Notes: generated by a model from the sequence alone, not told the origin. A DNA stretch of 54,400 bases from Magnetospira sp. (GCA_028282245.1 JANQIL010000146.1:1-54400), one strand, 5' to 3'. Positions 23,195-32,242 are shown, numbered from the stretch's first letter. Program-made: numbers and translations.

Positions 23195-24454
23195 ATGACA
23201 GTGCAGGGTAGAGTACCCCGGCCGGTGGCCGGGTTGTTTGGGCTGATCGGCTGTCTGCTGGCGGTGGGACCGGCGTTCGCGGCCGAGATCAACGGGCAAT
23301 CGGTGCCGCTCAACCACATCACGGCGGAAGAGTGCAAGGACTGCCACAAGGAAATCTATACGCAGTGGAAGTCCTCGATGCACGCCAACAGCACGGCGTT
23401 CAACGATCCGATCCACAACGCGTTTTACCGCAAGGTGGTTGGCGACCCGTCCAAGGAAGGGATCTTGAAAAAAGGCAAGTTGCCGGTCTGCCTGCAATGC
23501 CATGTGCCCAACGCGGCCATCGACAATACTTCCAAGACCGATGCCCTGCCGGCCTATGTCGAGGGCGTGAACTGTGTCGCCTGTCACGCGCTGTCGGCCT
23601 ACAATGGAATCCGCAAGCCGGACGGCAAGCTGCGCCTCGGCATGCTGTCCTACGCGCGGGGCGATACCCTCGGCGGGCCGATGGGCTTCATCGACGAGGA
23701 GGACGAGGACGCCATCGTCGGCCTCGACGAGACCGAAAACCCGCACGTGGCGCCGACCAAGGGCCTTTACATGCCGCTCGACGGCCGGCCGCGCCTGTTC
23801 CGGACCTCCGATGCCTGTCTCGGCTGCCACGACCAGCGCAACAACTTCCACGGAGTGCCGCTGTGCCAGACCGGAAACGAGTATGCGTCCGGCGACTCCA
23901 AGGTACAGTGCCAGACCTGCCACATGTCGGTGACCAACGGGGTGGCCGACCACTCCATGGGCGGCGGCCACAGCCTGGCCATGCTCAAACGGTCCATGGT
24001 GCTCGACGTGACCGCCGAATCGACCGGCGACACCATCGCGGCGACGGTGTTCATGGAAAACCTGCAACCGCACAGCATGCCGACCGGGGCGCCGTTCCGG
24101 AACATCTTCGTCAAGGTGACGGCGCTGGACGCCGACGGCGCGGTGCTGTGGAGCAATTTCGAGACCCATCCGGCCGAGGAGGACGCCAAGGCCTACATGC
24201 ATCTCGTTCTGCTCGACGAGAACGACAAGCCGACGCTGCCGCCGACCGCCAGGAAGCCGGGCGCCGACACGCGGCTCAAGCCCTTTGAGCAGCGCGAACT
24301 CGTCTACGAGATTCCGGCCGCCTCGGTGGCGGCGGTGCGGGCCGAGCTGTTCTACAATCTGCTGTGGCCCAATCTTCAGCAGGCGATGACCGGCAAAATT
24401 CCGGACGAACTGGTGACCCCGCAACGGTTCATGTACGCCGAGGCGAAACTCTAG
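23195..24454 (+). CDS. Periplasmic five-heme cytochrome c (c554-like) with C-terminal beta domain
   Basis: A 419-residue exported cytochrome: signal peptide ending AFA at about residue 29, then CKDCH 47-51, CLQCH 99-103, CVACH 127-131, CLGCH 208-212 and CQTCH 239-243. Many extra His residues could be second axial ligands. After residue 260 a heme-free, probably beta-sandwich domain begins, containing HSMPTG, a motif seen in other multiheme cytochromes. It is divergent from the NapC/NirT-type cytochrome and is its likely electron partner. AGAGGAAA precedes the ATG. Its TAG stop is shared with the first base of repeat copy B. Final acceptor unknown. Confidence 0.83.
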   Translation: MTVQGRVPRPVAGLFGLIGCLLAVGPAFAAEINGQSVPLNHITAEECKDCHKEIYTQWKSSMHANSTAFNDPIHNAFYRKVVGDPSKEGILKKGKLPVCLQCHVPNAAIDNTSKTDALPAYVEGVNCVACHALSAYNGIRKPDGKLRLGMLSYARGDTLGGPMGFIDEEDEDAIVGLDETENPHVAPTKGLYMPLDGRPRLFRTSDACLGCHDQRNNFHGVPLCQTGNEYASGDSKVQCQTCHMSVTNGVADHSMGGGHSLAMLKRSMVLDVTAESTGDTIAATVFMENLQPHSMPTGAPFRNIFVKVTALDADGAVLWSNFETHPAEEDAKAYMHLVLLDENDKPTLPPTARKPGADTRLKPFEQRELVYEIPAASVAAVRAELFYNLLWPNLQQAMTGKIPDELVTPQRFMYAEAKL

Positions 24455-24536
24455 TGGTTCGATGCCAACGGATGAGTCCCATCCGCTGGCTGAATCGAAC
24501 CACCAGATCAATAGCTTAGTGGATCGACCGATCCAC
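24454..24536 (+). repeat. Interspersed palindromic repeat, copy B (short form)
   Basis: An 83-bp copy of the element at 1-117, with two substitutions in hairpin 1 (24473 and 24486) and without the 34-bp inner part of hairpin 2. The missing part is bounded in copy A by GATCC direct repeats, so slippage or recombination explains the short form. The element is flanked on both sides by TA within CTA...TAG, as expected for insertion into a CTAG site with TA duplication. Removing the element and one TA would leave the upstream gene ending in the same TAG stop codon. Confidence 0.88.
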
Positions 24537-24594
24537 TAGGGTCCGTCCGGTTCCGGCGCCGGCCGCCGGAACCGGAGTTCGCTCGCCGCTCCGG

Positions 24595-25092
24595 TCAGGA
24601 GGTCGCCCCCTTGCCGTCACCGGTTCGGCCCTCGGCGCCGATTTCGTAGAGGACCCCGGACGACGGATACTTGTAGGACCCGAAGCGGAGCACCAGCGCG
24701 CCCACCGAAAGCAGCAGGATAGCCCCGCAAATCAGCAGGATCCCCAGATCCGGAACATGATGGGTTCCGATGTGCCCGATGAGCATGCGGGTCAGCGCGG
24801 TGATCGCCACGTAGATCAGGAAACGCACCGGCATGTGCTTGGTCTTGAAGTAAATGCCGACCATCGCCCCCAGTTCGAGGTAGATGAACAGCAACAGAAT
24901 GTCCTCGATCGTGGCATGATGTCCGGTGTCGAAGATGTGGACGAAGGTAACCACCGCCGACCACATGACGGCGACCCCGATTCCGAACAGGGCCACGATA
25001 TGAAAGGTCCCCAGCATCGAATTGCCGACCGCGTCGGCATAACCCTGAATGCGCGCATTCAAGCGGTTCGATTGATCGGCACGCTCGCTCAT
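24595..25092 (-). CDS. PsiE family membrane protein
   Basis: A 165-residue protein of the phosphate-starvation-inducible PsiE family, with four hydrophobic helices (about residues 28-50, 63-82, 87-104 and 113-135). The TIEDILLLFIYLELGAMVGIYF and LIYVAITALTRMLIG segments are the recognisable family core. The molecular function of PsiE is not established. GGGGGAG precedes the ATG at 25092. A nearby phnM might hint at phosphate-related regulation, but no Pho box was looked for successfully. Confidence 0.8.
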   Translation of the reverse strand: MSERADQSNRLNARIQGYADAVGNSMLGTFHIVALFGIGVAVMWSAVVTFVHIFDTGHHATIEDILLLFIYLELGAMVGIYFKTKHMPVRFLIYVAITALTRMLIGHIGTHHVPDLGILLICGAILLLSVGALVLRFGSYKYPSSGVLYEIGAEGRTGDGKGATS

Positions 25093-25230
25093 TGTGCTCC
25101 CCCTTGAGATCCCGGTTCACGGCGGATCATGCCGGACCCGGGCGATTCTGTCCATGCGCCGGCCAAGGCTTGATCGACGCCGGAGGGCGGTCGATAATCC
25201 GTCGCGGGCAAGGGGACGGGAGCGCCGGTC

Positions 25231-26349
25231 ATGCGCAATGGACTCATCGGCATCGTCATCGGTCTGGTCATCGGCATGGTCGTCGGCAGCTCGATCATCG
25301 CGCCACGCCTGCCCAAGGCGCCTTCCGATCCGCTGGCCACCCGACCCGACCCGATCGCGGCGGCGGTCGGGGCGCCGGAGCACCGCTGGAACCTGGCCAG
25401 CACCTTTCCGGCCGACCTGCCGCTGTATGGTGATCTGATCGACCGTCTGACCCGGCGCCTGCGGACGGTCCTGGACGGAACCCTCGACCTGCGCGTCTAT
25501 AAACCGGATACCGTCGTCCCGGTGGACGATGTGCTCGACGCCGTGGCGTCCGGACGGGTCGAGGCGACCTTCGCGTCGCCCGGCCAGTGGACCGACGAGA
25601 TCCCGGTCCTCGGGCTGTTCGGCGGACCGCCGTTCGGGCCGCCGCCCTCGGTTCTTCTGAGTTGGTACCGCAACGGCGGCGGAGCGGCCTTTCATGCCGC
25701 GGCCTATGCGAGGCGCGGCGTGATCGGGCTGCCTTGCGGACTCGACGGTCCCCTTGTGGCGGGCTGGTTCCGTCGCCCGCTGACCGGTGTCGACTCGTTC
25801 AACGGCCTGCGTGTCGCGGCGTCCGGATTCGAGGCCACGATACTGTCGCGGCTTGGCGCCGAGGTGCGCGACCTCGCGGTGTCCGATCTCGTGCCGGCCC
25901 TGAAGCTGCGGGCGGTCGACGCGGTGTTCGGCATAACCCCGGCCGCCGACCGGGCCCTTGGCCTCGGACGCGGCGCCTCGCACACCTATTGGCCGGCCTG
26001 GAATCACCAAGGCGGACTCCTCGATCTTGTGATCAACCGCAAGGCCTGGGAATCCCTGGATGCGAGGCAACGGGCAACGCTGCGGGCGCTCTGCGAGGCC
26101 AACCTCGCGGAGGGACTGGCGGCGGCCGAAAACCAGATCGGGGCCCTCAAGGAGATGCAGAAAAGCGGCTTCAAGGCGCGGCCGTGGCCACCGGCGGTGC
26201 TGGACGCGCTCAAGGCCGAATGGCTCGCCCTGGCCGATGACCTCGCGGCGGGCGACCCGGCGTTCGCGACGGCCCGCGCGTCGCTCGGACGCTTCCTGAA
26301 ATCACACGAAATCTGGCGCGATCTCGGATACCTGCCGCCCTCCGACTAG
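25231..26349 (+). CDS. DctP-type TRAP solute-binding protein, orphan
   Basis: A 372-residue protein. The N-terminal hydrophobic segment (residues 3-23, rich in Gly and Ile) looks like a signal anchor without an obvious cleavage site. The rest has the TRAP DctP-fold pattern: FPADLPLYGDLIDRLTRRLRTVLDGTLDLRVYKPD near the start, the FNGLRVAASGFEATILSRLGAEV segment and DLVINRKAWESLDARQRATL. A dedicated DctQM permease is not adjacent; the only TRAP permease here is the TAXI-type at 27511. Possibly a membrane-tethered receptor or a partner of a distant permease. GGGAG precedes the ATG. Confidence 0.78.
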   Translation: MRNGLIGIVIGLVIGMVVGSSIIAPRLPKAPSDPLATRPDPIAAAVGAPEHRWNLASTFPADLPLYGDLIDRLTRRLRTVLDGTLDLRVYKPDTVVPVDDVLDAVASGRVEATFASPGQWTDEIPVLGLFGGPPFGPPPSVLLSWYRNGGGAAFHAAAYARRGVIGLPCGLDGPLVAGWFRRPLTGVDSFNGLRVAASGFEATILSRLGAEVRDLAVSDLVPALKLRAVDAVFGITPAADRALGLGRGASHTYWPAWNHQGGLLDLVINRKAWESLDARQRATLRALCEANLAEGLAAAENQIGALKEMQKSGFKARPWPPAVLDALKAEWLALADDLAAGDPAFATARASLGRFLKSHEIWRDLGYLPPSD

Positions 26350-26602
26350 CGCGGCATTCGAACGGACGGACTCATCATCGATTCATCCGCTCGGGTACCA
26401 TTACACTGTCTTTGCAATGGTGTTACGGATGATTCACCGGTCAAGTCGACCGTCATGGTGCGTTGTTTTGGCCGGACCGCGCCCCGGAACGCGGCGGTTT
26501 GCCTCGGTTGCCGCCGCCTGGCGGGACTTGCAACGCCGGTTCGGCTCGACAATAATGCGCGTTCCTTTCAAGAGCCCATTCGGACGAGGAGAAACGTCAA
26601 TC

Positions 26603-26998
26603 ATGAAAGCATTCAAGACCCCGATCGTCGGCGCCGCCCTGGCCGTCGCGATGATCGCCGCCACGGCCGGCTCCGCACAGGCCGGCGACCCCGAGGCCGG
26701 CAAGAAAGTCTTTAAGCAATGTTCCACCTGCCATTGGCTGAAGCCCGGCAAGGCCAAGGTCGGCCCCAGCCTGCACGGCGTGATCGGCCGCAAGGCCGGC
26801 ACCGAGAAAAAATTCAAGAAGCGCTATTCAAAAACGATGAAGTCGCTCGACCTTACCTGGACCAAGGAAAACATCGGCAAGTACCTGTTGGACCCGGACG
26901 GCTTCGCGCCGGGGAACAGAATGACCAAGCAGGGTCAGGTGAAAAACCAAAAGGACATCGATGACGTTCTCGCGTACATCGAGCAGGAATCGAAGTAA
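26603..26998 (+). CDS. Class I c-type cytochrome (cytochrome c2-like)
   Basis: A 131-residue periplasmic electron carrier. A signal peptide ends AQA at about residue 27; the heme site is CSTCH (40-44) and Met107 in NRMTKQG is the likely sixth ligand. The KVGPSLHGVIGRKAG and YLLDPDGFAPGNRM segments are typical of small soluble class I cytochromes c. GAGGAG lies upstream of the ATG at 26603; the open frame to 26417 is probably untranslated. A clear terminator follows. It could shuttle electrons for the respiratory chain or the cytochromes at 21732-24454. Confidence 0.9.
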   Translation: MKAFKTPIVGAALAVAMIAATAGSAQAGDPEAGKKVFKQCSTCHWLKPGKAKVGPSLHGVIGRKAGTEKKFKKRYSKTMKSLDLTWTKENIGKYLLDPDGFAPGNRMTKQGQVKNQKDIDDVLAYIEQESK

Positions 26999-27029
26999 AT
27001 CCAGGCGTTTCGCCCGGCTCAAGGAAAAG

Positions 27030-27057
27030 CACCGCCCTGCGTCGCAGGCGGTGTTTT
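27030..27057. terminator. Bidirectional intrinsic terminator
   Basis: CACCGC (27030-27035) pairs with GCGGTG (27048-27053), and CTGCG with CGCAG inside it, followed by TTTTCTC. On the other strand an A-run (27026-27029) gives a T-run. It separates the convergent cytochrome c and uspA genes. Confidence 0.88.
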
Positions 27058-27063
27058 CTCTGA

Positions 27064-27498
27064 TTACTCGCGGACCACCAGGACCGAGCACTCGGCGTGA
27101 CGGACCACCCGCGCCGCGTTGGGTCCGAGCAGGTAGGTCTTCAACTCCGGGCGTTGCGCCGACACCACGATCAGATCCGCCCTGACCTTGGCCGCGATCT
27201 CCAGGATCACCTCGTAGACCACGCCCTCGCCGACGATATGCCGAACCGGGATGTCGTCCGGCACGTGCTGCTTCACGAAGGCATGAAGAGCCTTCAGGAC
27301 CTTTTCCGAAACCTCCTCCTCGAAGCCGCTGGGGAAGAACTGGCCAACGATGCTCATCCCGAAATCGGGCACCACGGTCAGAACGTGCAGGGTGGCGCCG
27401 GGGCCGGCGGCGCGGCACATCCCGACCGCCGTCGGCAAGGCCCTGCGCCACGAGCTTTCGTGGCCGAGGTCGATGCTGAGCAGCACGTTGTCGAACAT
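27064..27498 (-). CDS. Universal stress protein associated with a TRAP transporter
   Basis: A 144-residue UspA-fold protein. It begins MFDNVLLSIDLG and has the ATP-binding pattern only in part: the usual G-2x-G-9x-G(S/T) motif appears as VSAQRPELKTYLLGPNAARVV, with deviations, so nucleotide binding is uncertain. It is 12 bp downstream of the TRAP permease gene and in the same operon. In other bacteria a UspA protein in this position (TeaD type) modulates transporter activity. GGGAG precedes the ATG. Confidence 0.85.
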   Translation of the reverse strand: MFDNVLLSIDLGHESSWRRALPTAVGMCRAAGPGATLHVLTVVPDFGMSIVGQFFPSGFEEEVSEKVLKALHAFVKQHVPDDIPVRHIVGEGVVYEVILEIAAKVRADLIVVSAQRPELKTYLLGPNAARVVRHAECSVLVVRE

Positions 27499-27510
27499 CG
27501 TCGGTCTCCC

Positions 27511-30135
27511 TTAAGGGGCCGAGGCCGCCGCGCGGCGGGCCCGACGCGACTGGGTCAGGAAGATCAGGCCGCCAAGCAGCACGGCCGGCAGGAACATGAT
27601 CTGTTTCGGCGGCCGGTCGATCGGCACGTCGAGGCCGACGATCCACCAGCCGTTTTGGATACCCCGCTGCTCGGCGGGGCCGCCGTAGGTCACATAGACC
27701 TCTAGGTTGCCGTCGAACAGGTCGGGCTGCATCCCCAGCCCCCCGTCGAACCGGGCAAGCCCGCGCGCGACGGGGTCGGCGGGCACGGTACCGGCCGGGT
27801 CCGCCGGCACCGTCGTTTCGAGAATGCGGGTGAACGGCTTCTGGTTGACGTCGCGGCCGAGGATGTTGATCCGCACCTCGGTGCCCGGCGACAGGGTCCC
27901 GAATCCCTCGACCACCTGTTCGGGCATGTAGCGCTCTTGGGGCGGATAGATCATGTCCCACCAATAGCCGGGCCGGAACAGGGTGAAGGCGACGAGCAGC
28001 AGGGCCGCCGTTTCGTGGAGGCGGTTGCGGGTGACGAAGAAGCCCTGGGTGGCGGCGGCGAACATGATCATCGCGCCGACCGCCGCGACGACCACGACCA
28101 CCAGATGGAGCGGCCCCTCGATTCCGATCATCAGCAATTCGGTATTGAAGATGAACAGGAACGGCAGAATCGCGGTGCGGATGTCGTACAGGAAGCCCTG
28201 AAGGCCGGTCCGGATCGGATCGCCCCGACTGATCGCGGCGGCGGCGAAGGCGGCGAGGCCGACCGGCGGCGTGTCGTCGGCCAGGATGCCGAAATAGAAC
28301 ACGAACATGTGGGCCGCGATCATCGGCACCACCAGCCCGTTCTCGGTACCCAGCATGACGATCACCGGCGCCATCAGGCTGGACACCACGATGTAGTTGG
28401 CGGTGGTCGGCAGGCCCATGCCGAGGATCAGGCTGATCAGGGCGGTGAACAGCAGCACCAGGATCAATTCGCCGCCGGAGATCAGCTCCACGAACTCGAT
28501 CATCACCTGGCCAATGCCGGTCAGGGTCACGGTGCCGACGACGATGCCGGCCGCCGCCGTGGCGACGCCGATGCCGATCATGTTGCGGGCCCCGTTGATC
28601 ATGCCGGCGATCAGGTCCGAAACGCCGTCGGCGAGGCTCCGCGCCTCGTGCGCCCAGTCGCCCCGGAACAGCGCCTTCAACGGCTTCTGGGTAACGACGA
28701 TGACTCCCATGAAGATCACCGCCCAGAAGGCCGACAACCCCGGCGAGTAGCGCTCGACGGTCAACAGCCAGACCAGCAGCACCACCGGCAGGAGGAAATG
28801 CAGTCCCGCCTTCACGGTCGGGCCGACCGGCGGCAACTCGTCGATCTCGTGGCTGGATGGCAGGTCGGGGACCCGCGTGGCGTACCACAACAACCCGACA
28901 TAGAAGGCCATGAGGATCAGCCCCATTGTCCAGGACGTGGCGTCGCCGGCGACGTCCTTGGTCCAACTCATGGCCGGCGGCAACACCCAGACCAGGAATC
29001 CGAGCACGATCAGAACGCTCAGAACGCCGATCAGGCGCCCCTTCGGGCCCATCGCATGAACCCTCGGCAGGCCCCGCATGCCGGCCTTCATGGCCTCCAG
29101 GTGGACGATGTAGATCAGCGCGATATAGGAGATGATGGCCGGCAGGAAGGCGTGCTTGATCACCTCGATATAGGAGATACCCACGTATTCGACCATCAGG
29201 AAGGCGGCGGCCCCCATGATCGGCGGCGTGAGCTGGCCATTGGTCGACGAGGCGACCTCCACCGCGCCGGCCTTCTCGGCCGGGAAACCGACCTTCTTCA
29301 TCAGCGGAATGGTGAAGGTGCCGGTGGTCACCACGTTGGCGATCGAGGACCCGGAGATCATCCCGGTCATTGCCGAGGACACCACCGCCGCCTTGGCCGG
29401 TCCGCCGCGCAGGTGGCCGAGCAGCGAGAAGGCGACGCGAATGAAGTAGTTGCCCGCCCCGGCCTGCTCCAGCAGCGCCCCGAACAGCACGAACAGGAAC
29501 ACCATGGACGCCGAGACGCCGACGGCGACGCCGAACACGCCCTCGGTGCCCAGCCAGTAATGGGAGGCCGCCTTGTTCAGCGACGCCCCCTTGTGGGCGA
29601 TCACGTCGGGCATGTAGGGACCGGCCAGGGCGTAGGCGAGGAACACGACGGCGACCACCATCAGCGGTGGCCCCAGGGCCCGGCGGGTGGCCTCCAGGAG
29701 CAGCACGACGCCGATGACCCCGATGACCACGTCCATCCGGGTCGGCGCCCCGGGCCGCACCGCCAGTTCGTCCTTGAGCACCACGAGATACAGACAGGTC
29801 AGGGCGGCGCCGATGGCCAAGCCCCAGTCGAGCAGCGGAATGTGCCGCCGCGGAGACGTCTTGAACGCCGGATAGCTGAGGAACGCCAGAAAGATCGAGA
29901 ACGCGAGGTGGATCTCCCGAACCACCGTCTCGTTCATCCAGGGCGTGAATTCGAGAACCAGGGGCGAGGCCACGTAGACCTGAAACACCGACCAGGCCAG
30001 CGCCGTGACCAGAAGGAGCTTCAGGACCAGCGCGTTGGATGGTCTGCGGCCGCCGGTATCGGCCTCCGCGATCATGTCTTGAAGCTGATCTCTCGACGCG
30101 CCGTCGCCGGTTTTCCGGACGTCCCCGTTACCCAT
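27511..30135 (-). CDS. TRAP transporter fused permease (4TM + 12TM)
   Basis: An 874-residue polytopic membrane protein with the DctQ-like and DctM-like parts fused, the form that goes with TAXI binding proteins. Hydrophobic helices run through most of the length; the conserved core includes SSMVFLFVLFGALLEQAGAG, SSAMTGMISGSSIANVVTTG and GLPTTANYIVVSSLMAPV. The C-terminal 150 residues hold a hydrophilic extracytoplasmic-looking region (NILGRDVNQKPF...). It works as a Na+- or H+-coupled secondary importer fed by the TAXI protein encoded upstream. The start at 30135 has a GGGAGAGGGG ribosome site. Confidence 0.93.
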   Translation of the reverse strand: MGNGDVRKTGDGASRDQLQDMIAEADTGGRRPSNALVLKLLLVTALAWSVFQVYVASPLVLEFTPWMNETVVREIHLAFSIFLAFLSYPAFKTSPRRHIPLLDWGLAIGAALTCLYLVVLKDELAVRPGAPTRMDVVIGVIGVVLLLEATRRALGPPLMVVAVVFLAYALAGPYMPDVIAHKGASLNKAASHYWLGTEGVFGVAVGVSASMVFLFVLFGALLEQAGAGNYFIRVAFSLLGHLRGGPAKAAVVSSAMTGMISGSSIANVVTTGTFTIPLMKKVGFPAEKAGAVEVASSTNGQLTPPIMGAAAFLMVEYVGISYIEVIKHAFLPAIISYIALIYIVHLEAMKAGMRGLPRVHAMGPKGRLIGVLSVLIVLGFLVWVLPPAMSWTKDVAGDATSWTMGLILMAFYVGLLWYATRVPDLPSSHEIDELPPVGPTVKAGLHFLLPVVLLVWLLTVERYSPGLSAFWAVIFMGVIVVTQKPLKALFRGDWAHEARSLADGVSDLIAGMINGARNMIGIGVATAAAGIVVGTVTLTGIGQVMIEFVELISGGELILVLLFTALISLILGMGLPTTANYIVVSSLMAPVIVMLGTENGLVVPMIAAHMFVFYFGILADDTPPVGLAAFAAAAISRGDPIRTGLQGFLYDIRTAILPFLFIFNTELLMIGIEGPLHLVVVVVAAVGAMIMFAAATQGFFVTRNRLHETAALLLVAFTLFRPGYWWDMIYPPQERYMPEQVVEGFGTLSPGTEVRINILGRDVNQKPFTRILETTVPADPAGTVPADPVARGLARFDGGLGMQPDLFDGNLEVYVTYGGPAEQRGIQNGWWIVGLDVPIDRPPKQIMFLPAVLLGGLIFLTQSRRARRAAASAP

Positions 30136-30178
30136 GCCCCTCTCCCGGACGAATGCCGATGAAATCGCCAAATGAAAC

Positions 30179-30201
30179 GGGGGACGGCCATGCCGTCCCC
30201 C
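30179..30201 (-). terminator. Intercistronic hairpin between TAXI and permease genes
   Basis: A perfect 10-bp stem (GGGGGACGGC at 30179-30188 with its complement at 30192-30201) and a 3-nt loop, located between the binding-protein gene and the permease gene. On the minus strand it is followed by GTTTCATTT. Such hairpins usually let the binding protein be made in excess of the permease, by partial termination or by mRNA stabilisation. Confidence 0.65.
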
Positions 30202-30214
30202 GCGAGGCCGCGCC

Positions 30215-31198
30215 TTACTCGATCAGGCCGGCCTCCTTGTAGTATTTGGCCGCGCCATCATGCAGCGGCGCCGAAAGACCGGCCGAGACCATCTCTTCCT
30301 TCTTCAGGACACCGAACGCCGGATGCAGCTTCTTGAAGTCCTCGAAGTTGTCGAATACCGCCTTGACGACCTGATACACGGTGTCGGCCGGGGTGTTGGT
30401 GGAGGACACGAAGGTGGCGCCAACGCCGAAGGAGCCGACGTCCTCGTCGGTGCCCCGGTACATGCCGCCCGGAATGGTGGCCGTCCGGTAGTACGGCCTG
30501 TCGGCGATCAGTTTCTCGATCACCGGACCGGAGACCTCGACGATCACCGCGTCGCAGGAGGTCGTGGCCTCCTTGATCGAGCCGTTGGGGTGGCCGACCA
30601 CGTAAACGAAGGCGTCGTACTTGTTGTCGCAGAGCCCCTTGGACTGCTCGGCCGGCTTCATCTCGGACGCCAGCTTGAAGTCCTTCATGGTCCAGCCGTA
30701 GGCCTCCATCAGCGATTCCATGGTGCCCCGCTGGCCGGAGCCCGGGTTGCCCACGTTGACCCGCTTGCCCTTCAGGTCCTCGAACGTCTTGATTCCGGAA
30801 TCGGCCCGGGCAACCACCGTGAACGGTTCCGGATGGACCGAGAACACGGCCCGCAGGTCGGTGAACGGACCCGCGTCCCTGAAACTGCTGGTGCCGTTGT
30901 AGGAATGGAACTGCCAGTCGGACTGGGCCACCCCCATGTCCAGTTCGCCGGCCCGGATGGTGTTGATGTTGTAGACCGATCCGCCGGTGCTCTCGACGGA
31001 GCAGCGGATTCCGTGGTCCTTGCGCCCCTTGTTGACGAGGCGGCAGATCGAGCCGCCGGTCGGGTAATAGACACCGGTCACGCCACCGGTGCCGATGGTG
31101 ATGAATTGCTGCTCGGCCTGGGCCGGGGCGGTCCCGGCGGCCAGATAGGTGCCGGCGGCCATGGCCACCGCCGCGACGGTCATCGTCAAGGTCTTCAT
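30215..31198 (-). CDS. TAXI family TRAP solute-binding protein
   Basis: A 327-residue periplasmic binding protein. Its signal peptide ends AQA near residue 28, and it continues with the TAXI signature [26 protein letters not shown]. Further conserved parts are [14 protein letters not shown] and [20 protein letters not shown]. The start at 31198 has GGGAGG nine bases upstream. It lies 79 bp before the fused permease and 207 bp after the aminotransferase/BKACE operon on the same strand. The ligand is not known; the neighbours suggest an amino- or keto-acid. Confidence 0.93.
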   Translation of the reverse strand: MKTLTMTVAAVAMAAGTYLAAGTAPAQAEQQFITIGTGGVTGVYYPTGGSICRLVNKGRKDHGIRCSVESTGGSVYNINTIRAGELDMGVAQSDWQFHSYNGTSSFRDAGPFTDLRAVFSVHPEPFTVVARADSGIKTFEDLKGKRVNVGNPGSGQRGTMESLMEAYGWTMKDFKLASEMKPAEQSKGLCDNKYDAFVYVVGHPNGSIKEATTSCDAVIVEVSGPVIEKLIADRPYYRTATIPGGMYRGTDEDVGSFGVGATFVSSTNTPADTVYQVVKAVFDNFEDFKKLHPAFGVLKKEEMVSAGLSAPLHDGAAKYYKEAGLIE

Positions 31199-31405
31199 CG
31201 GAGATATCCCTCCCGTTTTCTCGTATCGCAAAATCCGGCGGCTGACGGCCATCCGGCGGCGGCCAGCCCCGGCGAAGGCGCCTCCGTGAACTCGGAAACG
31301 CCGGTTCGGTGGAAAAGCCTACCCGCCCCGAAAAGAGCCGGCAACCCCGCGTTATCTTTTCGGTGGGTGTATTATTCCCGTCACGATCACGACACGGCGG
31401 TGGAT

Positions 31406-32242
31406 TTAGGAGAACTTCCCCGCCGCCATGGCGCCGAGCAGGACGCGGGCCTCGCGCGGCGTCGCCGGGCGGCGTCCCATCGCGGACACGATATCGCGCA
31501 CCCGACGCACCTGTTCGGCGTTGTCGACCGCCAGCCGACCGTCCGGGGCATGAATATTGTTCTCGAAACCCACCCGAAGTTGCCCGCCAAACGCCGCCGC
31601 GGTGGCCAGACAGGCCGCCTCGAGGTGGCCAAAGGCGCAGCACATCCAGGACAGGCCCCCGGAACGGGCCAGAAACGGCAGCAGGTCGGCCGGCACCGAA
31701 ATCCGGTCGGCGACGTGGCGGCCGAGCACGAACAGGACGCGACGGAACGACCCGGGCACCACGCCCCGCCGCCCGAGATCGATCAGCCGGCGCAGATCGG
31801 CGACGTCGTACAGGATGATCTGGGAGGCGATGCCCTCGGACTCCAACCACCGGAAAAATCCGCCGGCCGCCGCTTCCGATTGCGCGTCCGGCACCAGTTC
31901 GCGCAAGGCCAGCGACACCGCCTCCGGCCGCAGGTCGCGGACCAGCGCCATCTGCTCGGCCGGACCATAACGGCCCGCCGCCTCGGTGGTCGCCTGGATC
32001 AGGAGATCCCGTCCCACGACCTCGCGGATGGCCGCCATGGCGTCCCGATAGCGGCCGGCGTCGAGGACATGGCGCTGATCGTCATCGCGCACGTGCAGAT
32101 GAATCATCGACGCCCCCGCGTCGGCGCAGGCGGCGGCGCAGGCGGCGATCCGCGACGGCGTGACCGGCAGCGCGGCATGGTCGGCCAGGGTGCGCCGCGC
32201 CCCGTTGGGCGCCACGCAGATGACCACCGGGCCGAGGTCCAT
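31406..32242 (-). CDS. Beta-keto acid cleavage enzyme (BKACE, DUF849)
   Basis: A 278-residue TIM-barrel enzyme of the BKACE family, whose founding member cleaves 3-keto-5-aminohexanoate with acetyl-CoA in lysine fermentation; other members act on other beta-keto acids. The HLHVRDD motif contains two zinc-binding His, and the C-terminal GFENNIHAPDG segment is diagnostic. The N-terminal VVICVAPNGARR is also typical. The ATG at 32242 shares one base with the TGA of the aminotransferase gene (TGATG), so the two are translationally coupled. Substrate is probably the keto acid made by that aminotransferase or by a later step. Confidence 0.9.
   Translation of the reverse strand: MDLGPVVICVAPNGARRTLADHAALPVTPSRIAACAAACADAGASMIHLHVRDDDQRHVLDAGRYRDAMAAIREVVGRDLLIQATTEAAGRYGPAEQMALVRDLRPEAVSLALRELVPDAQSEAAAGGFFRWLESEGIASQIILYDVADLRRLIDLGRRGVVPGSFRRVLFVLGRHVADRISVPADLLPFLARSGGLSWMCCAFGHLEAACLATAAAFGGQLRVGFENNIHAPDGRLAVDNAEQVRRVRDIVSAMGRRPATPREARVLLGAMAAGKFS

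Noticed and set aside
27064..27498. UspA as a fully ATP-binding stress protein
   Set aside because: The glycine motif deviates from the usual pattern, so I left nucleotide binding open and used the transporter context instead.
27937..30162. Long open frame of 741 codons on the plus strand
   Set aside because: It is the antisense shadow of the TRAP permease gene. Its translation is rich in His, Asp, Gln and Arg without domain character, as GC-rich antisense frames usually are.
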